A stretch of 35,000 bases of DNA from Sphaeroforma sirkka (GCA_001586965.3 LUCW03000168.1:1-35000), one strand, 5' to 3'; positions 1 to 8,412 are shown, counted from the stretch's first letter. The notes: generated from the sequence alone by a model not told the origin. Program-made: numbers and translations.

Positions 1-164
1 TGACATGATGCTATCGATCAGGATTTGTTCTTCCGATGCCATTCATCCAAGATGCCTTCATCTCTGGCCTCTCCCAATCTGACCAAGATGGAGCCCGTAG
101 TCCCCTGTTTCCTCTCTGGACCTAGAAGTTCTACTGATCGCGCTCACATCACTCCTGTTTCCCT

Positions 165-665
165 GTGCATCTACTTGAGGCCTGGCATCAATCTGACCCT
201 GACTGGCAAGTCACTGAGACTCCCAAGGCAGCTGCTCTTCGCCGCCAGAAGCACTCCACGCCCTCTGACCCTTCGCTAGCGTTTCCTAACTCTACACGGG
301 ACAATGTTCATGATGCACTCGAAGGGGCTGTCGCTCATGTCAGATACCTTGAGAGTGTTTCGAAAACTACTTCCAGAACTGTTCCAGCTCGCAAGCCTGG
401 TGCTCCTCGTCCGAAATCTAGCCATAATGCTTGTTTTACTTATTGGGATTCCACCCACAAAGCCCCTTCTTGTCCCAAAGCATGTAGTTGCTGTGCCGCT
501 AAAGGACACATCAGCATCGATTGTGATGCCGGTTCTGTTTCCTTCACTGGCTGTAAGATGACGGGTCATTTTGCTAAAGTCTGCTCTCCCAACGTAGCAA
601 TATACAGAACTTTGTCTATCCAGCGTTTGTTTGCCCGTATCACAGTCTCTGTCTCTTTTAATTAG
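165..665 (+). pseudogene. Copia gag C-terminal part with three CCHC zinc knuckles
   Basis: Seen: a 166-residue frame ends in three tandem CX2CX4HX4C-type knuckles. The first has Tyr in place of the second Cys, the second (CSCCAAKGHISIDC) is intact, and the third has Phe in place of the first Cys. Known: such knuckles bind the RNA genome in the nucleocapsid part of Gag. Upstream (about 40-165) another frame carries a stretch with a gag-like FISGL motif, so the gag frame is shifted at least once. The protease motif follows at 686 in a further frame. A related triple-knuckle gag sits at 20438-20803. The start codon is meaningless here because the window opens inside the element. Confidence 0.7.
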
Positions 666-679
666 GCTGAACATATTGT

Positions 680-805
680 TTCCACATAGACACTGGTGCC
701 TCAGTCAACCTTATTAATGGCACTCTCACTTCTCACCTTTCGAAGACAGAACATGGTCGTTTCCCACTACTGCTGGCTAATATAATAAAGGTTATTCTTT
801 TTTAA
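680..805 (+). pseudogene. Copia aspartic protease relic
   Basis: Seen: the frame beginning at 686 reads IDTGASVNLING, the D-T-G-A active-site triplet of retroviral-type aspartic proteases, and runs to a stop at 803-805. Known: this enzyme cleaves the Gag-Pol polyprotein. It follows the zinc knuckles, as expected. The frame is much shorter than a full protease domain of about 100 residues, because a stop interrupts it in a T-rich run. Confidence 0.65.
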
Positions 806-880
806 CATGGTGTTCTTTCCAATCTCGGCCTTAACTACGTCGGTTTTGGTATCTCAGAATCTACCATTGCTCGGAACAAT

Positions 881-1342
881 ATGCAGGACAATGGTTTTCC
901 CTTGGCTACCCAGCATGGACATGTACCCTTTACATCTCCCAATATTACAATGGTTTCCAGGCTTGTAAGCAACTCCGCCTTGCTCCAGCTACTACCAAAT
1001 ATGCCACTACTCCCTCCATCTACCATTGCTGCACTCCCTGCTCCTCGTCCTCTCCACCCGGTCATTGGAATTCCTCCTACCACCTTGACTTACGACACCT
1101 ACCATTATAACAATGCCCATCGAAGCCTGGATGCTACCCTTAAACAGGCTCGTAAGGAAATTGTTTATCTTATCCACCAACCTCCTCCTGGTGTCGCTAA
1201 AAAAAATATCAACACACTCCTTCTCGAATCTTGCCAGCCGCTTGCACTCTGGTCTCTGACTCTTGCTTGGGCCCACGTTATAAGCAATGAGAACCTCACT
1301 ACTCTTGATCCCATCTTTACTCCGTCCGATAAATGGGATAAT
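881..1342 (+). pseudogene. Copia pre-integrase/integrase remnant, left part
   Basis: Seen: an open frame of about 154 codons up to the Gypsy insertion. Its last 40 residues (ALW..TLAWAHVISNEN, then TPSDKWDN) resemble the end of the Copia integrase core, where an 'A..A.y..N' helix is followed by 'TP.E.W'. The frame continues exactly, after removal of the inserted element and one TAAT, into the segment at 9016. The DDE catalytic core itself is not recognisable, so a large part of the integrase is missing or too diverged. Reading beyond 1342 (to 1384) is LTR sequence. Confidence 0.5.
1339..1342. repeat. 4-bp target-site duplication TAAT (left copy; right copy 9012-9015)
   Basis: Seen: TAAT immediately precedes the LTR terminus at 1343 and follows the opposite terminus at 9011. 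The Copia reading frame is restored when the element and one copy are removed. The two solo LTRs of the family also have 4-bp duplications, which supports this length. Confidence 0.85.
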
Positions 1343-1937
1343 TGTAAACTTCGATGGAAATTACTAGGTTTCAAACTATATTAAACTAAAATACAATTTA
1401 GTCAGTTAGGATTTAGCAGTGGTAGTTGTGTAAGAATGATCGGGACCGCCTCTTGTTAAGAGCCTAAATATCCTCGATCACACAGGGCGTACCTCTAGCT
1501 GTTCTTTATTGAATAATTTTCACTAGAAGTACTAAATGTTCATGACCACTTGCCTAATTTGTAAATAGACATAATAACGTAAGTCACGTTAATACATTAG
1601 CTGATATAAATAAAGTTCCATCTGAAGAAAAGTTAAAAAAAAAAGAAAAGACTTATTGATTTTGGAGATTGGCGGGAGGACCAAAATCTGTAAGTAGTAG
1701 TTCGGAGATTATAAAATTTAGTTTATAATATCCTACATCTACTAATGTCTCAAATAGGTCCAAGTAGATGAGTCATACCAAATACTCAGGCTATTGGAGC
1801 CATCAAAGTGAATTTAGAACACTTTGGAAATATTGGAAAAAGAGCTTGTATTAAATTCTTTAAAATACAAATAAAAACCAATGTATTATCTCAATTGATC
1901 TTGATATTTTAGACTGACCGGAGGCCGTATTTCTACA
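1343..1937 (-). repeat. 3' LTR of Gypsy element A
   Basis: Seen: in element sense it begins TGTAGAAATACGG and ends GAAGTTTACA, so it has TGTA...TACA termini. It is about 98% identical to 8413-9011. In element sense it has AATAAA followed by a G/T-poor stretch (polyadenylation-like) and a TTATTTATA box. Directly inside it a run of six G in element sense (1941-1946) may be the polypurine tract for plus-strand priming. Confidence 0.92.
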
Positions 1938-2064
1938 TAGCCCCCCAGTAGCTTTTAGAACTACGAACGTACGTTAAGATACGATCTAGTTGGTAAAGCG
2001 AAAACCAAAGTAAAACGGTTTCAGTCATGACTTATCGAGTAAGTATGTGCCTATATGTACGAGT

Positions 2065-2790
2065 TCAAGACTCATGTTGTACTCTATGTCGTTTAGTATT
2101 TGGTCCAGTAACCATTTCCGATGGAGGCGCCTTACGTTTATTATTTGGTAAGGTATTAGCCAAAGGCTGTTCTTCATTAGTAAGTAAGTTTGAACAATTT
2201 TCTGCACTGTTGGTAAGCAGATCAGAAAGTTTAGTCACGTAGGAAGTAGGTGGCAAATAGGGAATTTCAGATCCGTCAGGGTTTGTAGTCACCTGAGGAA
2301 ACCCTTTTCGTTTATCTCGTGTGTTCTTATGTAAACGCTTATTCCATTTCTTATTAAAGATACGAAGAAAGTCGCGAGATTCACGAAATGCATCGGAGGT
2401 TAGCCAAGCTACTGTCCCATCCATGAAACGGGTCTTGTAGTAAGTGTAACCGTCTTCGGATGTTTTGTCAATTATATCCTTGACTTGTGACTCCATAACT
2501 GGTACATCAGAATCAAATGAGCGAGCGAATGAGAGTTCGGAGGTAGGGATACGGTGAGTGCCTAGATTGGTTGCGCTAGTACCATCAATGTTATTCACTT
2601 CGTAAGTATCACTCTTCTCATCATGGTAGGAAATATACAAAAGGTCCTATCGTCTTAGAAGAGAGTTCGGTAACGTTGGCGTTTCGATTTATAATGTTAA
2701 CGTAATCGCCGACTTTGAACTGAACAATGTTCTTAGTGTTATTCCATCGGTCATACGCTTTAAGTAGGACGCGATTCTTGTGCTCGAGTA
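2065..2790 (-). pseudogene. Gypsy A integrase C-terminus: GPF module and chromodomain-like tail
   Basis: Seen: from about 2760 down to 2645 a frame reads VGDYVNIINRN and then IGPF, the GPY/F module found at the end of many Ty3/Gypsy integrases. A frameshift near 2640 leads into a 191-residue frame. Around its residues 50-95 are ESQVKDIIDK, YYKTRFMDGTVAWL and then a basic helix, which resembles a chromodomain (E..VE.IL, YLVKW). Known: chromodomains in chromoviral integrases direct insertion to marked chromatin. The tail is basic, with KKWNKRLHK and NNKRK. The chromodomain call is inference from pattern, because the tryptophan spacing is not canonical. Confidence 0.6.
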
Positions 2791-3508
2791 AACAGGGTAA
2801 ACAACGTTCTGCATATGCTCAATCTTTTGTAGCCACGGGGTAGCGTGTTTTCGGGCGCAGTTTTATCAAACGTTGCTTGTAATTCACTATAGCGGCCAAA
2901 GAAATAGTGAAACGGGAGTGTTCCAGTTTGAGGATTCATGCAGTTCTTCATTTGAGTCTGAACCCATTTCAAATGATAAGGCCACATATCCTCAACGTCG
3001 TCTAGTGCGGTACGCAAGAGTTTCTTAAGTTCTCTATGACGTGTCTCATTTGCACCCTGCGTTTGAGGTTTGTAAGGAACACCACGCCTATGGGTCATGC
3101 CTGATACGAGTATAAGTGCCTCCATTACGTCGGTACAAAACTCACTACCGTTATCAGAACATAGTACTCGGGGAAACCGAAGTCATTGAAGACGTGATAG
3201 CATAATTCTGCCACTGTTTGTGGACGTTTGTTCGGTATTGCATAAAGCAAGTTATAGCCCGAAGCCACACATAAAAAAATGACAGATATATACATCGCCA
3301 GTATGCTTTGATCGCGGAGTTTAACCAAATCGACTATGACTCGGCGCATCGGTTGGTCTTCTGTCACACTTTTTAGGGGTGCCCAACCGTATCGCTTGAT
3401 CTGGTTCTTTTCACAATCAGTACAGCGTCGGTATACTTCACGTATGGTTTCTTTCAGCGCCGGGTGATCAAGCCCTGCACGAATAAGCCATTTTATAAGT
3501 ATGCTCAT
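2760..3508 (-). pseudogene. Gypsy A integrase: zinc finger and DDE core, two frames
   Basis: Seen: the frame ending at 3125 has CTDCEK (last two ligands of the H2C2 finger) and a core start RRVIVDLV. In the same gap-free region a shifted frame (crossing about 3165) carries SDNGSEF, the second catalytic Asp, and then PYKPQTQGANETRHRE with the catalytic Glu (frame 2760-3125). The position of the first catalytic Asp reads FLCVASGY where families have D.aSGY, so the first Asp appears to be Cys, next to a seven-A run (T in sense). Known: integrase joins cDNA ends to host DNA. This copy is not functional as read, because of one frameshift and the missing first Asp. Confidence 0.8.
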
Positions 3509-3806
3509 ATGCTCGATGCGTTAAATTATGTATAATTTTAACTCTACTTTCGAGCTCCTCTAAGTCAGTCAGATTCTGCGTAACGCTGGCTGGATGAACC
3601 ATAGTCCTGTTGGAAAGGGCAACCTCATTATCAGGAGGAGTAGACTCCTGAGATACATAATTGACAACATTGGATTGTTGAAGTATCTTCTTCAGTTGTT
3701 TCGCAACTCCTGGCTGTTCTTTAAGCAGCGCTTTAAGTAGTTGAGTGCGAGCTTCAGGTTCTCTTAGAGTTTTGAGTCTTTGATCCATGGCCTTAGCTAG
3801 TTCCAT
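3468..3806 (-). CDS. Gypsy A linker plus H2C2 histidines, +1 frame relative to pol
   Basis: Seen: this 112-residue frame starts with ATG at 3806 and overlaps the end of the 828-codon pol ORF by 14 nt at AAAAAACATGG. It is Lys/Gln/Leu rich and helical for about 50 residues. It ends with IIHNLTHRAYEHTYK, which supplies the histidines of the H2C2 zinc finger completed in the next frame at 3508. It therefore belongs between the Dam-like domain and integrase. The frame is +1 to pol. This could be an indel in the A-run, a programmed +1 shift, or reinitiation at the overlapping ATG. Function as a separate protein is unproven. Confidence 0.6.
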   Translation of the reverse strand: MELAKAMDQRLKTLREPEARTQLLKALLKEQPGVAKQLKKILQQSNVVNYVSQESTPPDNEVALSNRTMVHPASVTQNLTDLEELESRVKIIHNLTHRAYEHTYKMAYSCRA

Positions 3807-6279
3807 GTTTTTTACGATCTAATGCCGTTTCAATCGGCATTACCTCGACTGCAATCTTGTTGGGTGCATGTGTTGTACGAGTCTTGAGCTTTTGTTCAAA
3901 CTCTTTAGACTCCTCTAGTTTAGCTAAGAATTCGGTTGAGGGTTTCCACTTAGTGGTACCTGCAGGACCGATGCGACAAACAATGGTGTGTTTCCAAGGC
4001 GTCTTCTTAATAGAATAGGATCCCTGATACAAGAACGTGTCGGTTTCACGGTCGACATAAATAGGTTCGTCTTGAATCATATTAATTAAATCACGTATCC
4101 ATGGGTCGGAGTTACGTAAGGGACAACACAGCGTAATGGTAGATTTAGTAATATTAACATAATTTAACAGCTGTGCGATAAGTTGACAAGGTGGGTTAGC
4201 CCACGCATTATGCTTTGATAAGTCAAGCTGAAATGCATCACCTTTAGGATGAGTCAACGACCTATATTCAGAAACCTGTTTGTTATGTTCTGCGGCGAAC
4301 ATATCAACAGTAAATGGACCCCATCGTGATTGAGCGAGGTTAAACCATTTCTTATTTAGCATCCAATCGGTTGCTAATAACTCTTTGACTGTTTTCTGGT
4401 AGTCGGGCACAAGTCGAGAGAGCATGTCAGGAAGATGGTTATGTATTCCTGGAATGTGTGTTATATTTAAAGCGAACTTGGCAATAATGTCATGCCAGCG
4501 GCTCACCAACTGTGAATCAGGGTTCATATCTTTTAAGTATGTTAAAGACTTTTGATCACAGGCGACAGTAAAGTAACTTCCATAAAGGTAGTCTTTAAAC
4601 TGTCTTAGCGCAGTAACTATAGCAAGGAGCTCTTGTTTAACGGTAGGGTAATTCCGTTGACTCTTATTATAACTCTTGCTAAAGAATTGTATGTAGCGCG
4701 GTTTACCATTTATCGTTTGGTAAAGCACTCCACCTACCGCTCGATCTGAAGCGTCGGTTGCTACTTGGAATGGGACACCATCCACAGGGTACTGCATGAT
4801 GGGTGCGTCCATTACTTTACTTTTGACTAGTTTAAATGCATCATCACATTCTTTAGTCCAAAGCTTTCCCAAAGGTCCTTTGTGCAGCCGTAGGTGACTG
4901 AAAGGCTTTAAGTAATGAGAAAGATGCGGTACCGAATCCGAGAAGAAGTTAACAAACCCACACACAGAGTTCACATCTCTTCCAGTAATTGGTGTTGATA
5001 AATCCAACAGAAACTGTTTCTTGCCAGGATCAATTTCTACCCCTGCTGCAGATACTTTGTAGCCAAGTAAGTGTATAGTATCTTTAGCAAAAGAACACTT
5101 GTCTTCGTTAATCTTAAGTTTAGCATGATTAAGTCGCTTTAAGACTTCTTTAACGAGTTTAGCATGTTCACGTGCTGTCTTTGTAAAGATAACTATATCA
5201 TCTAAATAGACTGATACGTTATACGACAGGTCCGCAAATAGTTCCATCATAACTTGTTGGAAGAAAGAAGGTAACATGTGTAAGCCTTCAGGTGCACCTT
5301 TAAACTGGTACTTCTTACCTTGCCAAGTAAAGGAAAAGTATTTCCTATGAGGCTCATATATCTGTAGTTGATGGAATGCAGCTTTTAAGTCTATCTTGGA
5401 AAATATAGTCGCACCCTCCATTTTGCGTAGTATCTCGCTTATCTTAGGTAAGTAAGGAAAACTATGTTGCGGAATTAGTTTGTTGATTGGCGACAGGTCT
5501 AGTACTACTCTTGTTTTACTAAACGTTCCATCAGATTTATATTGATCGACCGCTAAGAGAGCTAAGTTAACTGGGGTTGCATCATAATTGATTTCAATTA
5601 GACCCTGTTTTAACCAATCTTCGATTTGGGGTTTGACAACGTCTTTGTGTCTCCAACTCACGTAGTTATGTGAAGGACACTTTAACTTAGAGAAGTCGAC
5701 GTTTGTTAAGTCAAGTCTAACGTACCCATTAGAGAACTTAAACATACACCAGTCAGTTATTGCAATCTTCCTGTTTTGTATAATTAAGTCCATAATTATA
5801 TCGGTGAAGTGCGGAATCATATCCTTTGCTTCACCTTCCGGAGGCTTAGGTATCTTTAACATATTATCATCTGACTGATCTTTATTCGGGTCCAGCCCAT
5901 TAGGCAGACCAGTGAGTGTTATACCTAAACTGAGAAGATCAGTCATACCTATAATTAAATCGTATTTCTGAGACATGTCAGTAACGATTAGGTGAGTCTT
6001 CACTTCTCTTCTATCTGACAGCATTATGTGTGCATAGTCAATGGCTTGTTCGCAAGTAGTAACTTTGCCATTTCCCAAGATTAAATCAGTTGTTTCGTTA
6101 TGGACAGCCATATCTGTAGCGTAGGCTACTCGGCATGAGATAGCAGAGACTTCAGCCCCTGGATCAAATAGTGCCATAACTTTTTCTCCATTTACGAAAA
6201 CTGTTTGAAAGATACGTTCATCTCCTTTGGTATAGATTTTATTGAACATTTTCTCATAATCTTGCTCTAGTGCGCACAT
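3793..6279 (-). CDS. pol: Gypsy A pol: protease, reverse transcriptase, RNase H, Dam-like domain
   Basis: Seen: an intact 828-codon ORF. Protease lies around residues 25-130, with active-site ALFDPGAEVSAIS (D39), where Pro replaces the usual Ser/Thr, and a C-terminal IIGMT. RT is about residues 200-420, with the fingers motif RVVLDLS, FSKIDLKAAF and the catalytic YLDD at about residue 358. RNase H is about residues 505-630, with TDASD, the helix KQELLA and HIPGIHNHLPDMLSR. A further domain follows at about residues 635-770: DW, VDMFAAEHNKQ, WANPPCQLI, CCPLRNSDPW and KTPWKHT. Known: RT and RNase H copy the element RNA into cDNA. The extra domain resembles Dam-type methyltransferases (see its own entry). 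Gag ends nine bases upstream (6289) in another frame, so pol is either shifted or reinitiated from the ATG at 6279. Confidence 0.92.
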   Translation of the reverse strand: MCALEQDYEKMFNKIYTKGDERIFQTVFVNGEKVMALFDPGAEVSAISCRVAYATDMAVHNETTDLILGNGKVTTCEQAIDYAHIMLSDRREVKTHLIVTDMSQKYDLIIGMTDLLSLGITLTGLPNGLDPNKDQSDDNMLKIPKPPEGEAKDMIPHFTDIIMDLIIQNRKIAITDWCMFKFSNGYVRLDLTNVDFSKLKCPSHNYVSWRHKDVVKPQIEDWLKQGLIEINYDATPVNLALLAVDQYKSDGTFSKTRVVLDLSPINKLIPQHSFPYLPKISEILRKMEGATIFSKIDLKAAFHQLQIYEPHRKYFSFTWQGKKYQFKGAPEGLHMLPSFFQQVMMELFADLSYNVSVYLDDIVIFTKTAREHAKLVKEVLKRLNHAKLKINEDKCSFAKDTIHLLGYKVSAAGVEIDPGKKQFLLDLSTPITGRDVNSVCGFVNFFSDSVPHLSHYLKPFSHLRLHKGPLGKLWTKECDDAFKLVKSKVMDAPIMQYPVDGVPFQVATDASDRAVGGVLYQTINGKPRYIQFFSKSYNKSQRNYPTVKQELLAIVTALRQFKDYLYGSYFTVACDQKSLTYLKDMNPDSQLVSRWHDIIAKFALNITHIPGIHNHLPDMLSRLVPDYQKTVKELLATDWMLNKKWFNLAQSRWGPFTVDMFAAEHNKQVSEYRSLTHPKGDAFQLDLSKHNAWANPPCQLIAQLLNYVNITKSTITLCCPLRNSDPWIRDLINMIQDEPIYVDRETDTFLYQGSYSIKKTPWKHTIVCRIGPAGTTKWKPSTEFLAKLEESKEFEQKLKTRTTHAPNKIAVEVMPIETALDRKKHGTS
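3960..4370 (-). CDS. Dam-like methyltransferase-type domain inside Gypsy A pol
   Basis: Seen: between the last RNase H motif and the integrase zinc finger lie, in order, DWMLN (about 4360), GPFTVDMFAAEHNKQ (about 4280-4320), DAFQLDL, AWANPPCQLI (NPP near 4190-4200), TLCCPLRNSDPWIRDLI, DEPIYVDR and KTPWKHTIVCR (about 3985-4008). Known: DIRS-group retrotransposons carry a Dam-like N6-adenine methyltransferase region after RNase H, and phage Dam-type enzymes have D.fA...N and NPP[YFW] motifs. Inference: FAAEHN would be the cofactor-binding strand and NPPC the catalytic motif. The aromatic after NPP is Cys here, so activity is doubtful. Element B has the same order with NPPW. Confidence 0.6.
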
Positions 6280-6288
6280 ATGGTACTG

Positions 6289-7626
6289 TCAGTGATTAAC
6301 TTGGACGTCCGGTAAGTCCTTGCAATCCTCTTTGTGCCAACCGTTAGTACCCTTGCAAGTAGCACACTCTTTCATATAGTGTCCAAAATCTGGCTTGCCT
6401 GGTGCACACTTAACAGGGTCGTGTCTACCATTCCACTTGCCATTACGTTTTGTGAGGTTGTAACCACACTTCTTACAAGGCGCTCTCACCTTCTTATCAC
6501 CTTTCGGTTCAGTAGAAGTAGAGCCAGTACCCCCTCCAGTAGTAGTGCGAGGTTTCTTAGTACTACGCGCAGTATTAGTCTCTACTGCGTTTCGCTTAGT
6601 GGGCTGGGTGTAGCTCGTGGTACTAAGTACTCTAGTAGAGGAATTGGTATGCTTGTGTACTATCTTCTCAAAGACAGACCAAGGCATAGATCGCAAATCA
6701 CCATAGGCGATGATGTCATCATTGACTTTCTTAAAGAGGTTAGCTCCCAGAGTCTCCATCATCTGACAAATTAATAAATATTCGCCAGTATAGGTACGAC
6801 CACCCATCCGAGTATTCATATGTGTCATATGAGCTAGAGCACCTCGAATAGTGGTATCGTTCGCAAAGAACTTGCGAGACTCTAGAAGTTCACGGTCACG
6901 TGCATCTTCAAAAAAAAAGGTGTTAAGTATATTATCACGCAACTGGTGCCAGGGTAGGGCTTTCCAGTTGGGCTCATGAGCCTTCAAGATAGTTCGCCAT
7001 TCACCTGGCTCACAGAAATGAATAAAGGCATTCATCATCTGTTTATCCTTAAGGCTGGCAGACTCCTTAAGTTGGTCGAAGGCCTTCAGTGTCTCCACTG
7101 TACTCTCATTAGTAGAGAAATCGACCTCAGCCTGCGCGTTACCTAGCTGCTTTATAAAGCTTGGTTCTAAGTGTTCACGAGGCTCATGCTCAGTGCTACG
7201 GGCTGCTAGTGCCAAGATGGTGTCTATTTCCTTTCTCTTGTTATCGATTAGATAGCGAATGTTATCCGCTTTCCTATCGTCAAGGTCAGAGTCATTCAAT
7301 AGACGGTCCTCAAGGACTTGCATACCAGAGCGCAATAGCCTGAGACGAGTATGTCTGGTTCTCACTTCCTCATCCTCAGGATTAGAGCGGGAACTCTCTA
7401 ACGAGGTACTGGTGTAGCGATTGCCAAAATCGTGATTACCAGGGTTAGTTGGCAAATGAGGGTCGATATTACGAGGATGGTAAGCCTCATCGAGTTCCAT
7501 ACGATCATATCCTCTGACAGGGTTAGGTTTGTCAAGAGGATGGTCGATGGTAGCATCAGAGCTATAGAGATTAAATTTTGAAATATTATCTCCCTCGCCA
7601 GTGGTAATTGGCTTAGTGGTAAACAT
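6289..7626 (-). CDS. gag: Gypsy A gag, main part
   Basis: Seen: a 445-codon frame, acidic at the start. It has predicted helical segments around residues 85-140 (LRLLRSGMQVLEDRLLNDSD) and a capsid-like region (about 165-320, e.g. FIHFCEPGEWRTILKAHEPN). A basic Thr/Ser/Gly-rich stretch follows, then a Cys/His cluster near the C-terminus (CKKCG, CATCKGTNGWHKEDC) that looks like a nucleocapsid zinc-binding site but is not a standard CCHC knuckle. Known: Gag forms the virus-like particle. The ATG at 7626 lies inside the tRNA-like segment, and the same frame stays open upstream to the A-run near 7680. The original protein therefore probably began at 8332 and this ATG is only a convenient limit. 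Confidence 0.8.
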   Translation of the reverse strand: MFTTKPITTGEGDNISKFNLYSSDATIDHPLDKPNPVRGYDRMELDEAYHPRNIDPHLPTNPGNHDFGNRYTSTSLESSRSNPEDEEVRTRHTRLRLLRSGMQVLEDRLLNDSDLDDRKADNIRYLIDNKRKEIDTILALAARSTEHEPREHLEPSFIKQLGNAQAEVDFSTNESTVETLKAFDQLKESASLKDKQMMNAFIHFCEPGEWRTILKAHEPNWKALPWHQLRDNILNTFFFEDARDRELLESRKFFANDTTIRGALAHMTHMNTRMGGRTYTGEYLLICQMMETLGANLFKKVNDDIIAYGDLRSMPWSVFEKIVHKHTNSSTRVLSTTSYTQPTKRNAVETNTARSTKKPRTTTGGGTGSTSTEPKGDKKVRAPCKKCGYNLTKRNGKWNGRHDPVKCAPGKPDFGHYMKECATCKGTNGWHKEDCKDLPDVQVNH

Positions 7627-7679
7627 ACTGGCTGGTAAACCAGTAGGTCTCGGGTTCGAAACCCGGCCCGAATTTTTTT
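7602..7679 (+). other. tRNA-like sequence with Pol III box A, box B and T7 terminator, antisense in gag
   Basis: Seen: TGGCTTAGTGG (7609-7619) matches box A and GGTTCGAAACC (7653-7663) matches box B, 33 bases apart. A 6-bp anticodon-type stem (TACTGG/CCAGTA) closes an 8-nt loop CTGGTAAA. The T-arm TCGGG-TTCGAAA-CCCGG is intact, and seven T follow at 7673-7679. The 5' acceptor strand does not pair with the 3' strand (CCCGAAT), so this is not a working tRNA. The loop is one base too long (Tyr GTA with an extra G, or Thr GGT with an extra A). Inference: a tRNA pseudogene or the head of a tRNA-derived SINE that landed in gag on the opposite strand. It could still recruit Pol III. Confidence 0.65.
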
Positions 7680-8332
7680 CTTCTTCTTCGGTATAGGTAG
7701 AATATCAGCCAAGTGGGACACGATAGAGGGGTCCACAACTGCTGCTGCCGCTAGCTCCTTCAAGAGCGCTTCAGTACGGTTCAATTGGCGTCGAGATTGA
7801 GAGGATCCAACCACTCGTTGTCGAGTTATGGCGTCCTCAGCTTCGGCCCCAAGATTTGAGCTGAATGGAATGGCTTCTCCATCGATGGCGAAACCGAAAT
7901 TTTCGGACAGGTCCAATACTTCCTTTTCACGCCGGATTTGTGCTGGAGTGTCCTTTAGATGTGGAGTTATAATGCCCCCCGACATTCGTATCCACGAATT
8001 TTCCAGCCTTTCGACGTTTATCCCCAATATTTGACGGCACGTGGTCGGGGGGGGGGCAAGCTGGGGTCCTGAGCTTCACTCCTAGGTGATACACGGACGC
8101 TGGCGAGCCTTTCCGCGGTAGTAGATACCTCTTCTTCCAAGGCTTTAGGATCCGACGAGTCATCCTCAGAATAATCCTCTGTACCAACCTCAGAATTTGC
8201 TTCCCCAACAGTATCCTCGGCAGGCTCAACTCCAGACAGGCTAGGTGTTTCCACAGGGATCTCAGGAACCTCGGCAGGCTTAGCAGGCTTAGAGCTAGCG
8301 GCTCCCTTGCCTTTAGAAGTACCCTTAGCCAT
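7680..8332 (-). pseudogene. Gypsy A gag, N-terminal part, frameshifted
   Basis: Seen: ATG at 8332 lies 80 bp inside the 5' LTR and opens an Ala/Pro/Glu/Ser-rich acidic frame (MAKGTSKGKG..., residues 1-95). At a run of ten G (8047-8056, C in sense) the open frame shifts to one reading INVERLENSWIRMSGG, then LSENFGFAIDGEAIPFSSN and SHLADILPIPKKKKK. At the seven-A run in sense (7673-7679) the frame shifts again into the main gag frame. Together these fit one Gag of roughly 660 residues broken at two homopolymers. The frames may be mutated or may reflect homopolymer sequencing errors. Confidence 0.6.
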
Positions 8333-8412
8333 AGTATTTGCTGGATAGTAAATCGATGTCAGACAGTCTAGAAGCAGTACACTACTGTAACTACTATATA
8401 ACTGAAAAAATA

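Noticed and set aside
7602-7679. Functional tRNA gene.
   Set aside because: The 5' acceptor strand does not pair with the 3' strand and the anticodon loop has eight bases, so it is called tRNA-like only.
7398-8027. Single 209-codon protein on the minus strand.
   Set aside because: Its first half is gag, but after the A-run it reads the wrong frame through the tRNA-like segment and antisense of nothing known; the second half is a shadow of the main gag frame.
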